From the NCBI RefSeq assembly GCF_001411475.1, contig NZ_LLWH01000181.1, forward strand, positions 1 to 32,405: a stretch of DNA of 32,405 nt, read 5' to 3'. Origin of the DNA: Pseudomonas endophytica. Its GTDB lineage: Bacteria > Pseudomonadota > Gammaproteobacteria > Pseudomonadales > Pseudomonadaceae. The translations under genes and the position numbers were made by a program. The notes beneath the pieces are model-generated. The model saw only the letters and a program-made list of their open reading frames with translations, was not told the DNA's origin and did not search any database. This document shows positions 24,223 through 32,111 of this stretch, one piece after another (the first letter of the stretch is position 1; every line of letters begins with the position of its first letter).

Positions 24223-25155
24223 CTAGCTGTGATCTGCTGCCTTGATCCGATCAACAACTCGGGATGCCAGGTCATCAGGACGGAATTTAGCCAAAAAGTC
24301 ATCTGCGCCGACTTTCTTGACCATCGCCTGATTGAAAACCCCAGACAACGAAGTATGCAGAATGATATGTAAATGTTGCATCCGCTGATCGTTACGGATC
24401 TCGGCGGTCAAGGTGTAGCCGTCCATTTCCGGCATCTCGATGTCCGAGATCATCATCAGGAACTCCTGCGCAGGGTCCTTGCCTTCATCAACCATTTTGC
24501 GCAGGTAGTCCAGCGCCTGACGGCCATCATTGAGCGACACCACCTCAACCCCCACCGATTGCAGGCAACGGGCCACCTGTTTGCGCGCCACTGAGGAGTC
24601 ATCGACGGTCAGCACCCGCAACGACAACGCCTTGGCCTGGGTTTCGACATCCACCACACCGTGGGAGATCGCTTCGGGCGATGGCGAGACTTCGGCCAGC
24701 ACTTTTTCAACATCAATGATTTCGACTAACTGATCCTCCAGTTGAGTCACGGCGGTCAAGTAATGATCACGCCCTGCGCCCTTGGGTGGCGGATGAATCG
24801 CTTCCCAATTCATGTTGACGATACGCTCCACCGAACGCACCAAAAAGCCCTGCGTTTTGGTGTTGTACTCAGTAATGATCACAAACGGGTTGCTTTGATC
24901 TTTCAAAGCGCCCGCGCCAGTGGCCATCGCTAGATCAAGAATCGGGATGGTTGCCCCGCGAATACTCGCTACGCCACACACCACAGGGTGGGACTTAGGC
25001 ATCACCGTCAACTTGGGGCATTGCAGCACCTCACGGACTTTGAACACGTTGATCCCGTAGAGTTGCGGCCCATCCAAACGAAACAGCAACAGTTCCAGGC
25101 GATTTTGCCCGACCAGTTGAGTGCGCTGGTTAACCGCATCCATCACCCCAGCCAT
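24223..25155 (-). CDS. cheV: Chemotaxis coupling protein CheV
   Basis: A 310-residue protein with a CheW-like domain (about 20-160: LLLFRLDGPQLYGINVFKVR; GVASIRGATIPILDLA). A receiver domain follows from about 178, with acid pair Asp185/Asp186 (LTVDDSSVARKQ), phospho-acceptor Asp238 (ISDIEMPEMDGYTL) and late Lys in DDFLAKFRPDD. It couples receptors to CheA and aids adaptation when phosphorylated. AAAGGAG lies 7 bases before the ATG. Divergent from flgA. Confidence 0.97.
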   Translation of the reverse strand: MAGVMDAVNQRTQLVGQNRLELLLFRLDGPQLYGINVFKVREVLQCPKLTVMPKSHPVVCGVASIRGATIPILDLAMATGAGALKDQSNPFVIITEYNTKTQGFLVRSVERIVNMNWEAIHPPPKGAGRDHYLTAVTQLEDQLVEIIDVEKVLAEVSPSPEAISHGVVDVETQAKALSLRVLTVDDSSVARKQVARCLQSVGVEVVSLNDGRQALDYLRKMVDEGKDPAQEFLMMISDIEMPEMDGYTLTAEIRNDQRMQHLHIILHTSLSGVFNQAMVKKVGADDFLAKFRPDDLASRVVDRIKAADHS

Positions 25156-25202
25156 ACTCAGCTCCTTTAAAAATCGTTAAGTTGGGACACGCTGCCGGTA
25201 AA

Positions 25203-25217
25203 CGGCACGGGCTTTGC
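25203..25217 (+). promoter_or_regulatory. Candidate sigma-54 promoter of flgA
   Basis: CGGCACG-GGCT-TTGC differs from the sigma-54 consensus only in the first base. It would start transcription near 25229, right at the ATG I use for flgA, which implies a leaderless message or a start further downstream. flgA is known to be FleQ/RpoN-dependent in P. aeruginosa, which favours a real site. Confidence 0.6.
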
Positions 25218-25229
25218 TTTTTATCTGCC

Positions 25230-26000
25230 ATGAAGCCAAAAACGACAAATTCCTGCCACCGCTCACGCTTCCAGCCTTTGCGCCGTTGCGCGTTGCGCAT
25301 GCTCGCAGCCGGGTGCTTATTAAGTGTTGGCTCGCCTGCCGGTGCCGACGCATTAACCACGCCTGAACAACTTATCGGCGTGACCCAAGGCTTTCTTGAA
25401 TTTAGCGTCGAAGACTACCTCGCCACGGGTCACATTGAGGGTCGCTACGAGATTGAGGTCAACCCACTGGACCCGCGCCTACGCCTGGCGCATTGCGACA
25501 AAGATTTGACAGCCACCCTGCAAAGCCCCGCCCAGCCCATGGGCCGGGTGACTGTTCGGGTGCGCTGTGAAGGCAGCTCACCGTGGACACTCTATGTGCC
25601 AGCGCAGGTTAAGTTGTTCCGCGATGTGGTGACGGTGGCGCATCCCCTTAAGCGTGGGACAGTGATCGACTACCCCGATGTGACCTTACGCGAGCGTGAT
25701 GTCAGCTCGATCAATCAGGGTTACATCACGGCTGTCGAATTGGTGGTCGGGCAAAAACTGTTGCGCCCGGTGGTCACCGATCAGGTATTGACCCTCACCT
25801 ATTTGGAACAGGCGGCGGCTGTGCGCAAAGGCGATCAAGTGATCATCACCGCCCGCAGCGGCACATTAAGTGTCAAAATGCCCGGCGAAGCGCTGTCCGA
25901 CGGTGGCCTCAGCGAGCAAATCCGGGTAAAAAACCTGAACTCAAATCGGGTAATAAAAGCACGGGTGACGTCACCGGGGCAGGTAGAAGCAGCCATGTAG
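25230..26000 (+). CDS. flgA: Flagellar P-ring assembly chaperone FlgA
   Basis: Periplasmic chaperone, 256 residues from the ATG at 25230. None of the candidate starts has a clear ribosome site. A TTG at 25278 (LRRCALRMLAAGCLLSVGSP) would give a more typical signal peptide and fits the predicted promoter better. Signal cleavage is likely near AGADA. The C-terminal SAF domain includes AHPLKRGTVIDYPDVTLRER, VVGQKLLRPVVTDQVLTLTY, KGDQVIITARSGTL and IRVKNLNSNRVIKARV. It helps assemble FlgI into the P-ring. Divergent from cheV. Confidence 0.92.
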   Translation: MKPKTTNSCHRSRFQPLRRCALRMLAAGCLLSVGSPAGADALTTPEQLIGVTQGFLEFSVEDYLATGHIEGRYEIEVNPLDPRLRLAHCDKDLTATLQSPAQPMGRVTVRVRCEGSSPWTLYVPAQVKLFRDVVTVAHPLKRGTVIDYPDVTLRERDVSSINQGYITAVELVVGQKLLRPVVTDQVLTLTYLEQAAAVRKGDQVIITARSGTLSVKMPGEALSDGGLSEQIRVKNLNSNRVIKARVTSPGQVEAAM

Positions 26001-26035
26001 AGCCACAGCGGCCTGATTTTCATGGCGCCTTCACT

Positions 26036-26059
26036 GAGTATTGATGCCGATCAATACTC
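26036..26059. promoter_or_regulatory. Perfect 10-bp inverted repeat between flgA and flgM
   Basis: GAGTATTGAT (26036-26045), GCCG, ATCAATACTC (26050-26059). It starts 36 bases after flgA and lies 30 bases before the flgM promoter. No T-run follows, so it may be an mRNA 3' end structure or a regulator site. Confidence 0.5.
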
Positions 26060-26088
26060 CAATGCGTGAAGCGATGATGAATCGGGTC

Positions 26089-26115
26089 TAAAGTTTTCTT
26101 GGGGATGGCCGAAAA
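26089..26115 (+). promoter_or_regulatory. Sigma-28 (FliA) promoter of flgMN
   Basis: TAAAGTTT (26089-26096), 11 bases, then GCCGAAAA (26108-26115). This matches the flagellar sigma consensus TAAAGTTT-N11-GCCGATAA with one mismatch. Transcription would start near 26122, leaving about a 30-base leader with AGAGG before flgM. It makes flgM a target of the sigma factor it inhibits. Confidence 0.9.
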
Positions 26116-26151
26116 CATGGCAAGCGTCCAAATACCCAGAGGTTATTCGTG

Positions 26152-26478
26152 ATGGTTATTGACTTTAGTCGTCTTAACAGCGCGCCGCCCTTAACCGGCA
26201 GTACGCGCAGCAATGCCAACCAGGAAGCAGGCTCGGCCACGCAAGCGGCCGCTGCAACCAAAAGCACTGAACAATCCAGCGCTGCTCCCAGCGGTGAGTC
26301 AGTCCACCTGAGCCCACAAGCTCAACAGTTGCAGAAAGTCAGCGATTCGCTGCGCGATCAACCCGTGGTTGATAAAGAGCGTGTGGCCGCGTTGAAACAA
26401 GCGATTGCTGATGGCAGTTACACGGTCGATAGCCAAAAAATCGCCAGCAAACTGCTAAATATCGAAGCTGAGCGCTAG
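26152..26478 (+). CDS. flgM: Anti-sigma-28 factor FlgM
   Basis: A 108-residue FlgM. ATG at 26152 with AGAGG 9 bases upstream; a GTG one codon earlier is also possible. The N-terminus (VIDFSRLNSAPPLTGSTR) is low-complexity and is needed for export. The C-terminal FliA-binding part includes VHLSPQAQQLQKVSDSL and VDKERVAALKQAIADGSY, then SQKIASKLLNIE. It keeps FliA inactive until the hook is complete and FlgM is exported. Confidence 0.95.
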   Translation: MVIDFSRLNSAPPLTGSTRSNANQEAGSATQAAAATKSTEQSSAAPSGESVHLSPQAQQLQKVSDSLRDQPVVDKERVAALKQAIADGSYTVDSQKIASKLLNIEAER

Positions 26479-26531
26479 ACCCACAGAGGGCCGGTGCCAG
26501 GCTTTTGGACGCCTAATTCCTAGAGCCAGAC

Positions 26532-26999
26532 ATGCACGACGAGAATTTGCTGCAACTGATCAATGACGACCTGGCACCTGCTAAGCAACTGCTGAGCCTG
26601 TTGCAGGAAGAATCTGTCGCCCTTAAAGGGCGCGATATGACGACGCTAGAAAACATTCTGGCGCGCAAACATTCATTGGTTATTTTGCTTGAGCAGCATG
26701 GCCGCAAGCGCAGTGAAATCTTGGCCAGCCTCGGTCTGCAGACCAATCGCAGCGGCCTCGAAAGCCTTGCCAGCCACTCAAGCGTGGGCGATCAGTTGCT
26801 CAGCCGCAGTGAGCAGTTGAACCAGTCGCTGGCTCAGTGCCAAGCCGCCAATCAGTCCAATGGCCAGTTAATACAGAGCCAACAGGCGATTACGGCTAAT
26901 CAGCTGCGCATCCTCCACGGTGGCGAAACTCCCTCCTTGTATGACGCACGTGGCACCACGTCGCTCCTCAATAAACACCGCGCTTACAGCCAAGCCTGA
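26532..26999 (+). CDS. flgN: Flagellar export chaperone FlgN
   Basis: A 155-residue, mostly helical protein of the FlgN family (NLLQLINDDLAPAKQLLSLL; ARKHSLVILLEQHGRKRSEI). It escorts the hook-filament junction proteins FlgK and FlgL to the export gate. It follows flgM by 53 bases on the same strand, the usual pairing. Gln-rich C-terminal helix, normal length. Confidence 0.93.
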   Translation: MHDENLLQLINDDLAPAKQLLSLLQEESVALKGRDMTTLENILARKHSLVILLEQHGRKRSEILASLGLQTNRSGLESLASHSSVGDQLLSRSEQLNQSLAQCQAANQSNGQLIQSQQAITANQLRILHGGETPSLYDARGTTSLLNKHRAYSQA

Positions 27000-27014
27000 G
27001 GCTGTACTATCTAG

Positions 27015-27060
27015 ACACGCAACATGCTGGCAGAATGCCTTGTTTTTGCGTGTTGTTGTT
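27015..27060 (+). terminator. Possible terminator or structure after flgN
   Basis: ACACGCAA (27015-27022) pairs with TTGCGTGT (27046-27053) around a 23-base loop that holds a small GGCAGAATGCC hairpin; a T-rich stretch follows. It would separate flgMN from the ycgR-type gene, but the long loop makes it a weak terminator. Confidence 0.35.
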
Positions 27061-27082
27061 TTCGTCTGGAGATTGAAGAGTC

Positions 27083-27826
27083 GTGTTTGATGCCCAAGAT
27101 GCTCCGCAGCCGCCTAAGGTTCTGACGACGCCGTTGGAAATCGCCTCAAACTTGCGGATGCTGCAAGAGAGCCATGACCCGCTGATCATCACCTTCAACG
27201 ACCGTACTGAGCGCTATCAGAGCTACATGGTCGATGTGGATCGCGACAACAACCACATCACCTTGGACGAAATGATCCCGCGCAACGGTGAGCGTTTTCT
27301 TGAGGCGGGCATCCCTTACCGGGTCGAGGGTTTTCACGACGGCGTGCGCATTGCCTGGGAGAGCAACACCCTCCTGACTATTGACGACACTGGCCCGCAC
27401 CGGTGTTATCACAGCGCCCTGCCCAAAGAAGTGATCTACCACCAACGCCGAAATGCGTTTCGCGCAGCACTCAAACTCGCGCATCTGGTGGACGTGGAAG
27501 TCGCGGGTGAAAAACTCACAAAACTGATTAAAGGCAAATTGCTCGACGTGTCCGCGACCGGCTGCAAACTGCGCTTCGAGGGCGACATCAGCGAGCAGAT
27601 TCAGTTAGGCCAAGTGTATGAACGCTTTAACGCCGCCCTGCCCTTCGGTCACATGATCACCGCGGTCGAGTTGCGTCATTTGCATTTTGAAGAGCGGCTT
27701 AACATCACCTTTGCCGGCATGCGCTTTCACAACATCAGCGGTGCGGTTCAGCGCCAAGTTGAACGATTTGTCTACCAATTGCAGCGCGAGGCGCGGCGAT
27801 TTGACAAAGATGATGACTATTTCTGA
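27083..27826 (+). CDS. Flagellar brake protein YcgR (PilZ domain)
   Basis: A 247-residue two-domain protein. It starts with GTG at 27083; GGAGATTGAAGAG lies just upstream. Residues about 17-115 are the YcgR N-domain ([20 protein letters not shown]). The PilZ domain follows with c-di-GMP-binding QRRNAFR at 121-127 (RxxxR at Arg123-Arg127) and DVSATG at 155-160 (DxSxxG), both intact. When bound to c-di-GMP such proteins contact the motor and slow swimming. Its place after flgMN supports this. Confidence 0.93.
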   Translation: MFDAQDAPQPPKVLTTPLEIASNLRMLQESHDPLIITFNDRTERYQSYMVDVDRDNNHITLDEMIPRNGERFLEAGIPYRVEGFHDGVRIAWESNTLLTIDDTGPHRCYHSALPKEVIYHQRRNAFRAALKLAHLVDVEVAGEKLTKLIKGKLLDVSATGCKLRFEGDISEQIQLGQVYERFNAALPFGHMITAVELRHLHFEERLNITFAGMRFHNISGAVQRQVERFVYQLQREARRFDKDDDYF

Positions 27827-27848
27827 GTTGAGTATCAGGGCATATCCC

Positions 27849-27905
27849 CTGTAGGAGCTGCCGCAGGCTGCGATCTTTTGATCTTAAAAAAGACCGCAGC
27901 CAACG
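27849..27905. repeat. REP palindrome (copy 5, right half decayed)
   Basis: CTGTAGGAGCTGCCGCAGGC then TGCGATCTTTTGATC is intact at the left. The right half reads AAAAAAGACCGCAGCCAACG and has lost the outer arm. It lies between the convergent ycgR-type and MFS genes; the right end reaches to within a few bases of the MFS stop codon. Confidence 0.85.
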
Positions 27906-27910
27906 AGGCC

Positions 27911-29260
27911 CTATGGCTTAGTGTCAGCCTGAGGACCGCCAAACTCCGGCGCGATTTCAGGTTCAAGCTCAGGCTCTGGCTCATCGCTTGGCTCTGTGCC
28001 TTCCATCATCTGATCTTGCACCACTTGTTCATCAACCCGCGGGTCGAGTGCGGCGACCAGTGGCGAACTCGACATGCTGTCAGGCATGGCAACGTGTTGC
28101 AGCGGTGCGTCGTCCACTTGGTGCAGGTTAGTGACCGCGTTCGGACGAATACGCCAGACCAAGATCAAGCTGGTCACGCTGAAAAAAGCATAGAGCATCT
28201 GGCTACCCAATACTTTCATCAGTACCCCAGCCAACAACGGCCCGATGCTGGCGCCAATACCGTAGGTCACCAGCAGCATGGCCGTGAGTGAAACCCGGCG
28301 CTCACCTTCGATGTGGTCGTTGGCAAAGGCTACCGCCAGCGGGTAGATGCAAAATTGCAGCAGCGCACACAAGAAGCCCGCCACGAATAGGATCTCTACA
28401 GGCACATGCGGGAAGATCGCCAGCGGCAGTGCAGCCACGCCCAACAGCAAGGCAAAGATACGAATCAATAACGGTCGGTCGTAGCGGTCTGACAACCAGC
28501 CTAACGGCCATTGCGCCAACAACCCGGCAAAAATGCAGCAGCCCATGTACAAACCAACCAACTCGGTCGATAGCCCTTGCTGTGATGCGTAAAGCGGCGC
28601 CAAACCATAAAACGCGCCAATCAACAGGCCCGCGCCCATGATCGCGATCAACGATTGTGGCACCCGCTTAATGAAGAACTTCGGGTCCATCGGCGCTGGT
28701 CGTAATGGCGCCGGGTGAATACGCCGGGTCATTGCCACTGGCACCAAGCACAAGGCAAAACACATCGCCACCAGCATCAGCAGTTCAGGCCCCAACTCCG
28801 GGTGTACCACTAGAATCAGTTGCCCGAGTACCAGCCCCAAGTACGAGGCGATCATGTACAGGCTGAAGACCACCCCGCGCTGTTTGGCGTCGGCCTGTTC
28901 ATTGAGCCAGCTCTCGATGACCATGTATTGGCACATCATGCCAAGGCCGACGAGCAAACGCAGAAACAGCCAAACAGGCAGTAAGTCAGTCATACCGTGG
29001 CACAGCACAGCTGCACCGACGATCCCGGCGCAGGTGGCATAGGCCCGGATGTGGCCCACGCGGGCAATCAGCCGATGGCCCAACTTGCCGCCCAGCACCA
29101 GACCAAAATAGTTGGCCGCCATCAAGGCGCCCACCCATAAGCCGTCGACCTGATCCTCTGCCAAACGCAAAGCCAGGTAAGTACTCAATAAACCCGAGCC
29201 GATCAACATCATCAGCGAGGCAAAATATAACGCTCGAAACGACTTCCAGATTTGATGCAT
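27911..29260 (-). CDS. MFS transporter, YcaD-like
   Basis: A 449-residue protein with about twelve membrane segments over residues 1-370. The N-terminal half has GLWVGALMAANYFGLVLGGK and RLLVGLGMMCQYMVIESWLN, typical of YcaD-like MFS permeases. The second half has LYMGCCIFAGLLAQWPLGWL plus SDRYDRP, a standard MFS loop motif. The last 60 residues form an acidic Pro/Glu tail (DEPEPELEPEIAPEFGG), probably cytoplasmic and disordered. The substrate is unknown to me. It follows the glutamine-synthetase-like gene by 61 bases on the same strand and may share its transcript. Confidence 0.9.
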   Translation of the reverse strand: MHQIWKSFRALYFASLMMLIGSGLLSTYLALRLAEDQVDGLWVGALMAANYFGLVLGGKLGHRLIARVGHIRAYATCAGIVGAAVLCHGMTDLLPVWLFLRLLVGLGMMCQYMVIESWLNEQADAKQRGVVFSLYMIASYLGLVLGQLILVVHPELGPELLMLVAMCFALCLVPVAMTRRIHPAPLRPAPMDPKFFIKRVPQSLIAIMGAGLLIGAFYGLAPLYASQQGLSTELVGLYMGCCIFAGLLAQWPLGWLSDRYDRPLLIRIFALLLGVAALPLAIFPHVPVEILFVAGFLCALLQFCIYPLAVAFANDHIEGERRVSLTAMLLVTYGIGASIGPLLAGVLMKVLGSQMLYAFFSVTSLILVWRIRPNAVTNLHQVDDAPLQHVAMPDSMSSSPLVAALDPRVDEQVVQDQMMEGTEPSDEPEPELEPEIAPEFGGPQADTKP

Positions 29261-29321
29261 TGGCTTTCCGTGCGGCTCCTTGTGCAGGTATCGGCGATCA
29301 GTACGCGCCAGCTACCAAAGA

Positions 29322-30665
29322 TTAGGCCTGAACCGCCAAAAAGCGACGTTCCCAGGGGGTTATTTCGTTCATAAAACTGGTTAGCTCCAGTGTCTTGGAC
29401 GCGCAATAGCCTTCGATGAATTCATGGCCGAACAGTTCCTTGGCCAGTTCACTGCGTTTTAGACGCTCAAGGGCGGCATGTAAGGTACAGGGCAAGATCA
29501 ATGCGTCTGGCACCTCAAACGCGCCCTGCATCGCAGCGCTCGGTTCGAGCTGATGTTGGATGCCATGCAGGCCCGCCGCTAGACTCGCGGCAATCGCCAG
29601 ATAGGGGTTGGCGTCGGCGCCCGGCAAACGGTTTTCAACCCGTCGCGCCTCAGGCCCGCTGGCCGGGATTCGTAACCCGGCGTTGCGATTATCCAACGAC
29701 CAACACGCGTTGTTCGGTGACGCATAGGGATGGCAAAGCCGCTGATAAGAATTGACGTTAGGCGCAAACAGCGCCGTGAAGTCAGCCATACACGCCTGTT
29801 GCCCACCGATAAAGTGGCGAAAGAAGGCCGTTGGCTGCCCCGCCTCATCGCTGAATACATTCCGCCCGCTGCCCACCTCGACCACGCTTTGGTGAATATG
29901 CATTGAGCTGCCTGCGGTATGTGCCAGCGGTTTGGCCATGCACACCACCGTCAGCCCATGCTTGAGCCCAACCTCTTTAAGCAGGTGTTTAAACAGCAGC
30001 GTTTGGTCGGCAAGCAGCAGCGGATCATCATGCAGTAAGTTGATTTCAAACTGGCTCACGCCCATCTCGTGCATGAAGGTGTCTCGCGGTAACCCCAAGG
30101 CAGCCATGCACGCATACACGTCATTGAAAAACGGCCGTAGACCGTTATTGGAACTGATACTGAACGCCGAGAAACCTTCTTCGCGCCGACCGTCCAAGCC
30201 CACCGGTGGACGAAACGGCTGGGTTGGGTCGGGGTTAGGGGCAAAGACGAAGAACTCAAGCTCAGTCGCCACCACAGGCGCCAGGCTAAGGGCGGCGTAA
30301 CGGTCGATGACGGTTTTCAACAGACTGCGGGTTGATAACGGTGAGCGGGCGCCCGTCAGCTCAACTGCATCGCAAATCGTCAGCGCCCGTGGCGTATCAC
30401 TCCAAGGCAACCGGTATAGATGTGCAGGGTCTGGCACCAACGCTAGATCACTGTCATCACCGCCGTAGAAACGCGCCTCAGGGTAGCCACCCATCACGCA
30501 TTGCAGCATCACGCCACGGGCCATTTGTAAGCGTCGTCCTTCAAGAAAGCCAGCGCAGGTCATGACCTTGCCGCGTGGGACGCCATTCAGATCAGGGGTA
30601 ATGCATTCAACTTCATCAATACCCGCTAATCGCTGTGCGATAGAGCCGTGACCATCGGTCGTCAT
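29322..30665 (-). CDS. Glutamine synthetase family, gamma-glutamylpolyamine synthetase-like
   Basis: A 447-residue enzyme from the ATG at 30665, with AAGGA 7 bases upstream. The frame to 30734 is open but lacks a site. GS-fold features: N-terminal beta-grasp (CITPDLNGVPRGKVM), metal ligands Glu135/Glu137 in ATELEFFVF, the HEMGVSQFEINLLHDDP motif, SSMHIHQSV, and the catalytic NRNAGLRIPA with RRVENRLPGADANPYLA. It lacks the adenylylation loop of GlnA and is close in length to PuuA/PauA enzymes, which join glutamate to putrescine or other polyamines using ATP. The exact amine is uncertain. No other polyamine catabolism gene is seen in this window. Confidence 0.88.
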   Translation of the reverse strand: MTTDGHGSIAQRLAGIDEVECITPDLNGVPRGKVMTCAGFLEGRRLQMARGVMLQCVMGGYPEARFYGGDDSDLALVPDPAHLYRLPWSDTPRALTICDAVELTGARSPLSTRSLLKTVIDRYAALSLAPVVATELEFFVFAPNPDPTQPFRPPVGLDGRREEGFSAFSISSNNGLRPFFNDVYACMAALGLPRDTFMHEMGVSQFEINLLHDDPLLLADQTLLFKHLLKEVGLKHGLTVVCMAKPLAHTAGSSMHIHQSVVEVGSGRNVFSDEAGQPTAFFRHFIGGQQACMADFTALFAPNVNSYQRLCHPYASPNNACWSLDNRNAGLRIPASGPEARRVENRLPGADANPYLAIAASLAAGLHGIQHQLEPSAAMQGAFEVPDALILPCTLHAALERLKRSELAKELFGHEFIEGYCASKTLELTSFMNEITPWERRFLAVQA

Positions 30666-30741
30666 GACGCGTTCCTTGAGTGTAGTAATGGCCGCGAGCG
30701 GCAAGCTGCACAAAATACGCAGCACGCGACCCACAATTCAA

Positions 30742-30767
30742 GCCGTGGCTAGGCGAGCAACCACGGC
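30742..30767. promoter_or_regulatory. Inverted repeat between the GS-like and small genes
   Basis: GCCGTGG (30742-30748) and CCACGGC (30761-30767) around a 12-base centre in the 189-base divergent region. It is a possible operator or leader hairpin of the GS-like gene; the evidence is symmetry only. Confidence 0.3.
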
Positions 30768-30854
30768 CCCCTGTAGATCGCAGGCCCCGACGTGAGATAC
30801 ATTGAAACAGCAAGTTACCCCAACAACAGTCCATTAACTTACTAAGGGTGCCAC

Positions 30855-31106
30855 TTGAATAAAAATCAAAAATTACGAACCTTCGACCTGATCCGTGAAG
30901 CGGTACTGCCCGCGTACCGCGACCGTGTAGATGACTACCTAAGCCTCTACGAAGAGGCCTTGCAGCAAGAGAAAATCGCTACTCAACAACAGCAAGCCAT
31001 GGCGAATCAACTCAAGGGCTACCTGTGTGGCCTGAACACCACCCGCGTGCTCGGCATGGCGGACTGGGAAGAACTCGACCGCCGCGTGACCGAGTCTTGG
31101 CTGTAG
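30855..31106 (+). CDS. Small protein of unknown function (83 aa)
   Basis: An 83-residue protein starting with TTG at 30855; AAGGG lies 7 bases upstream and no ATG is available. The composition is that of a real soluble protein: a helical first half (TFDLIREAVLPAYRDRVDDY and LSLYEEALQQEKIA), a Gln-rich linker (TQQQQAM), and a compact end (KGYLCGLNTTRVLGMADWEE, then LDRRVTESWL). I recognise no known domain. It is divergent from the GS-like gene and converges with the GntR gene, 8 bases away. Confidence 0.65.
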   Translation: MNKNQKLRTFDLIREAVLPAYRDRVDDYLSLYEEALQQEKIATQQQQAMANQLKGYLCGLNTTRVLGMADWEELDRRVTESWL

Positions 31107-31114
31107 CTCGAGGC

Positions 31115-31876
31115 TTATTGAGCGTTACGGCTGAAGATGCGAATCACTTCATCCAAGTGCTCGGCCATCGCCTGACGCGCCGCATGCGGATCATGTTGTT
31201 CCAGTGCGAGCAACACGCGTCGGTGTTCGTCCTCCGAACGATGCGGCATGTCATTTGAGGTGTAGTGGCTTTGCAGCCGCACAAACATGCTGCCGTAACG
31301 ATGCCCCAACAGGTGCTGGATCATCAGCGCGTAGGCCGGGTTGTCTGACGCTTGCGCAATGCGGATATGGAACAGCCGATCGCCGGGGTGAGTGTGTGAG
31401 CCCTCACGGTTGTCTTGCACGTTGCGCTCGAACGCTTCGCGAATACCAGCCAACTCTTCATCGCTGGCATTGAGTGCTGCCAGGGCGGCAGCTTCGGGCT
31501 CAATCAAGCGCCGCGCCTGAAGTAACGCAAAGGGTGGGATCTCGGCGCTAAAGTCCACTTCAATGCCCAACTCCGGGTCCAGCTCTTTCCACTGATCACG
31601 CGCAGCCTGCGCCATCACCGGCTCATTTGACACCGCCTGCAAGGGCGGGTCGCAGACCAACACCCCGTTGCCGACCCGCACGTCCACCAAGCCGATGACT
31701 TCCAGCGCAATCATCGCTTCGCGTACCGAAGCCCGACTCACGCCTAGCAACTTGGCCAACTCGCGCTCGGCGGGCAAACGGCTGCCGGGAGGGAATTCAC
31801 CGCTGTCGATCAACGCCCGTAGCTGGTCCGCGATCTGTCGATAAAGTCTCTGGTTATCAATAACTTGGAATGGCAT
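31115..31876 (-). CDS. GntR regulator, FadR subfamily (FCD domain)
   Basis: A 253-residue repressor-type regulator. I use the ATG at 31876 (MPFQVIDNQRLYRQIADQLR); the GTG at 31906 is possible, but neither site has a strong ribosome signal. Residues about 8-75 are the winged helix (FPPGSRLPAERELAKLLGVS; RASVREAMIALEVIGLVDVR). The FCD ligand domain (about 105-235) has LLQARRLIEPEAAALAA, GDRLFHIRIAQAS, LLGHRYGSMF and AEHLDEVIRIF, with the Asp and His residues that bind metal in this family. Many members sense sugar acids. It is divergent from an SDR dehydrogenase, with two matching palindromes between them, so it probably controls that gene and itself. Confidence 0.93.
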   Translation of the reverse strand: MPFQVIDNQRLYRQIADQLRALIDSGEFPPGSRLPAERELAKLLGVSRASVREAMIALEVIGLVDVRVGNGVLVCDPPLQAVSNEPVMAQAARDQWKELDPELGIEVDFSAEIPPFALLQARRLIEPEAAALAALNASDEELAGIREAFERNVQDNREGSHTHPGDRLFHIRIAQASDNPAYALMIQHLLGHRYGSMFVRLQSHYTSNDMPHRSEDEHRRVLLALEQHDPHAARQAMAEHLDEVIRIFSRNAQ

Positions 31877-31966
31877 CGTAGATTTAACTCGGGTGATTGC
31901 AGCCACTCTGCGAGTGCTTTTGAAAAAAAGTCACTTGTTGAAGCTTGAGGTGCATGCTACAAAAGG

Positions 31967-31987
31967 TTCAATGGCCTGACCATTGAA
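31967..31987. promoter_or_regulatory. FadR-type operator palindrome 1
   Basis: TTCAATGG-CCTGA-CCATTGAA, perfect 8-bp arms. The core TGGCCTGACCA is one base from the TGGTCnGACCA form common for FadR-subfamily regulators. It lies 91 bases before the GntR gene start. Confidence 0.75.
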
Positions 31988-32057
31988 TGGATAACGTACA
32001 GCGATCATAGCTAAAAATGTTTTCCAGCGCTGAGTCGATTTGCCAATTGTCACGCCC

Positions 32058-32076
32058 CTAATGGCCTGACCATTAG
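32058..32076. promoter_or_regulatory. FadR-type operator palindrome 2
   Basis: CTAATGG-CCTGA-CCATTAG, with the same 14-base core ATGGCCTGACCATT as palindrome 1. The centre is 90 bases away and 45 bases before the SDR start, a position suited to blocking SDR transcription. Confidence 0.75.
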
Positions 32077-32111
32077 TCCAAAAATAACAATGACATCGTT
32101 ACGGAGTACCT

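Noticed and set aside
25156..25229. Possible FliA promoter for cheV on the minus strand (TAAA with GCCGTTTA)
   Set aside because: The spacing is about two bases short and the -10 has two mismatches; too weak to list.
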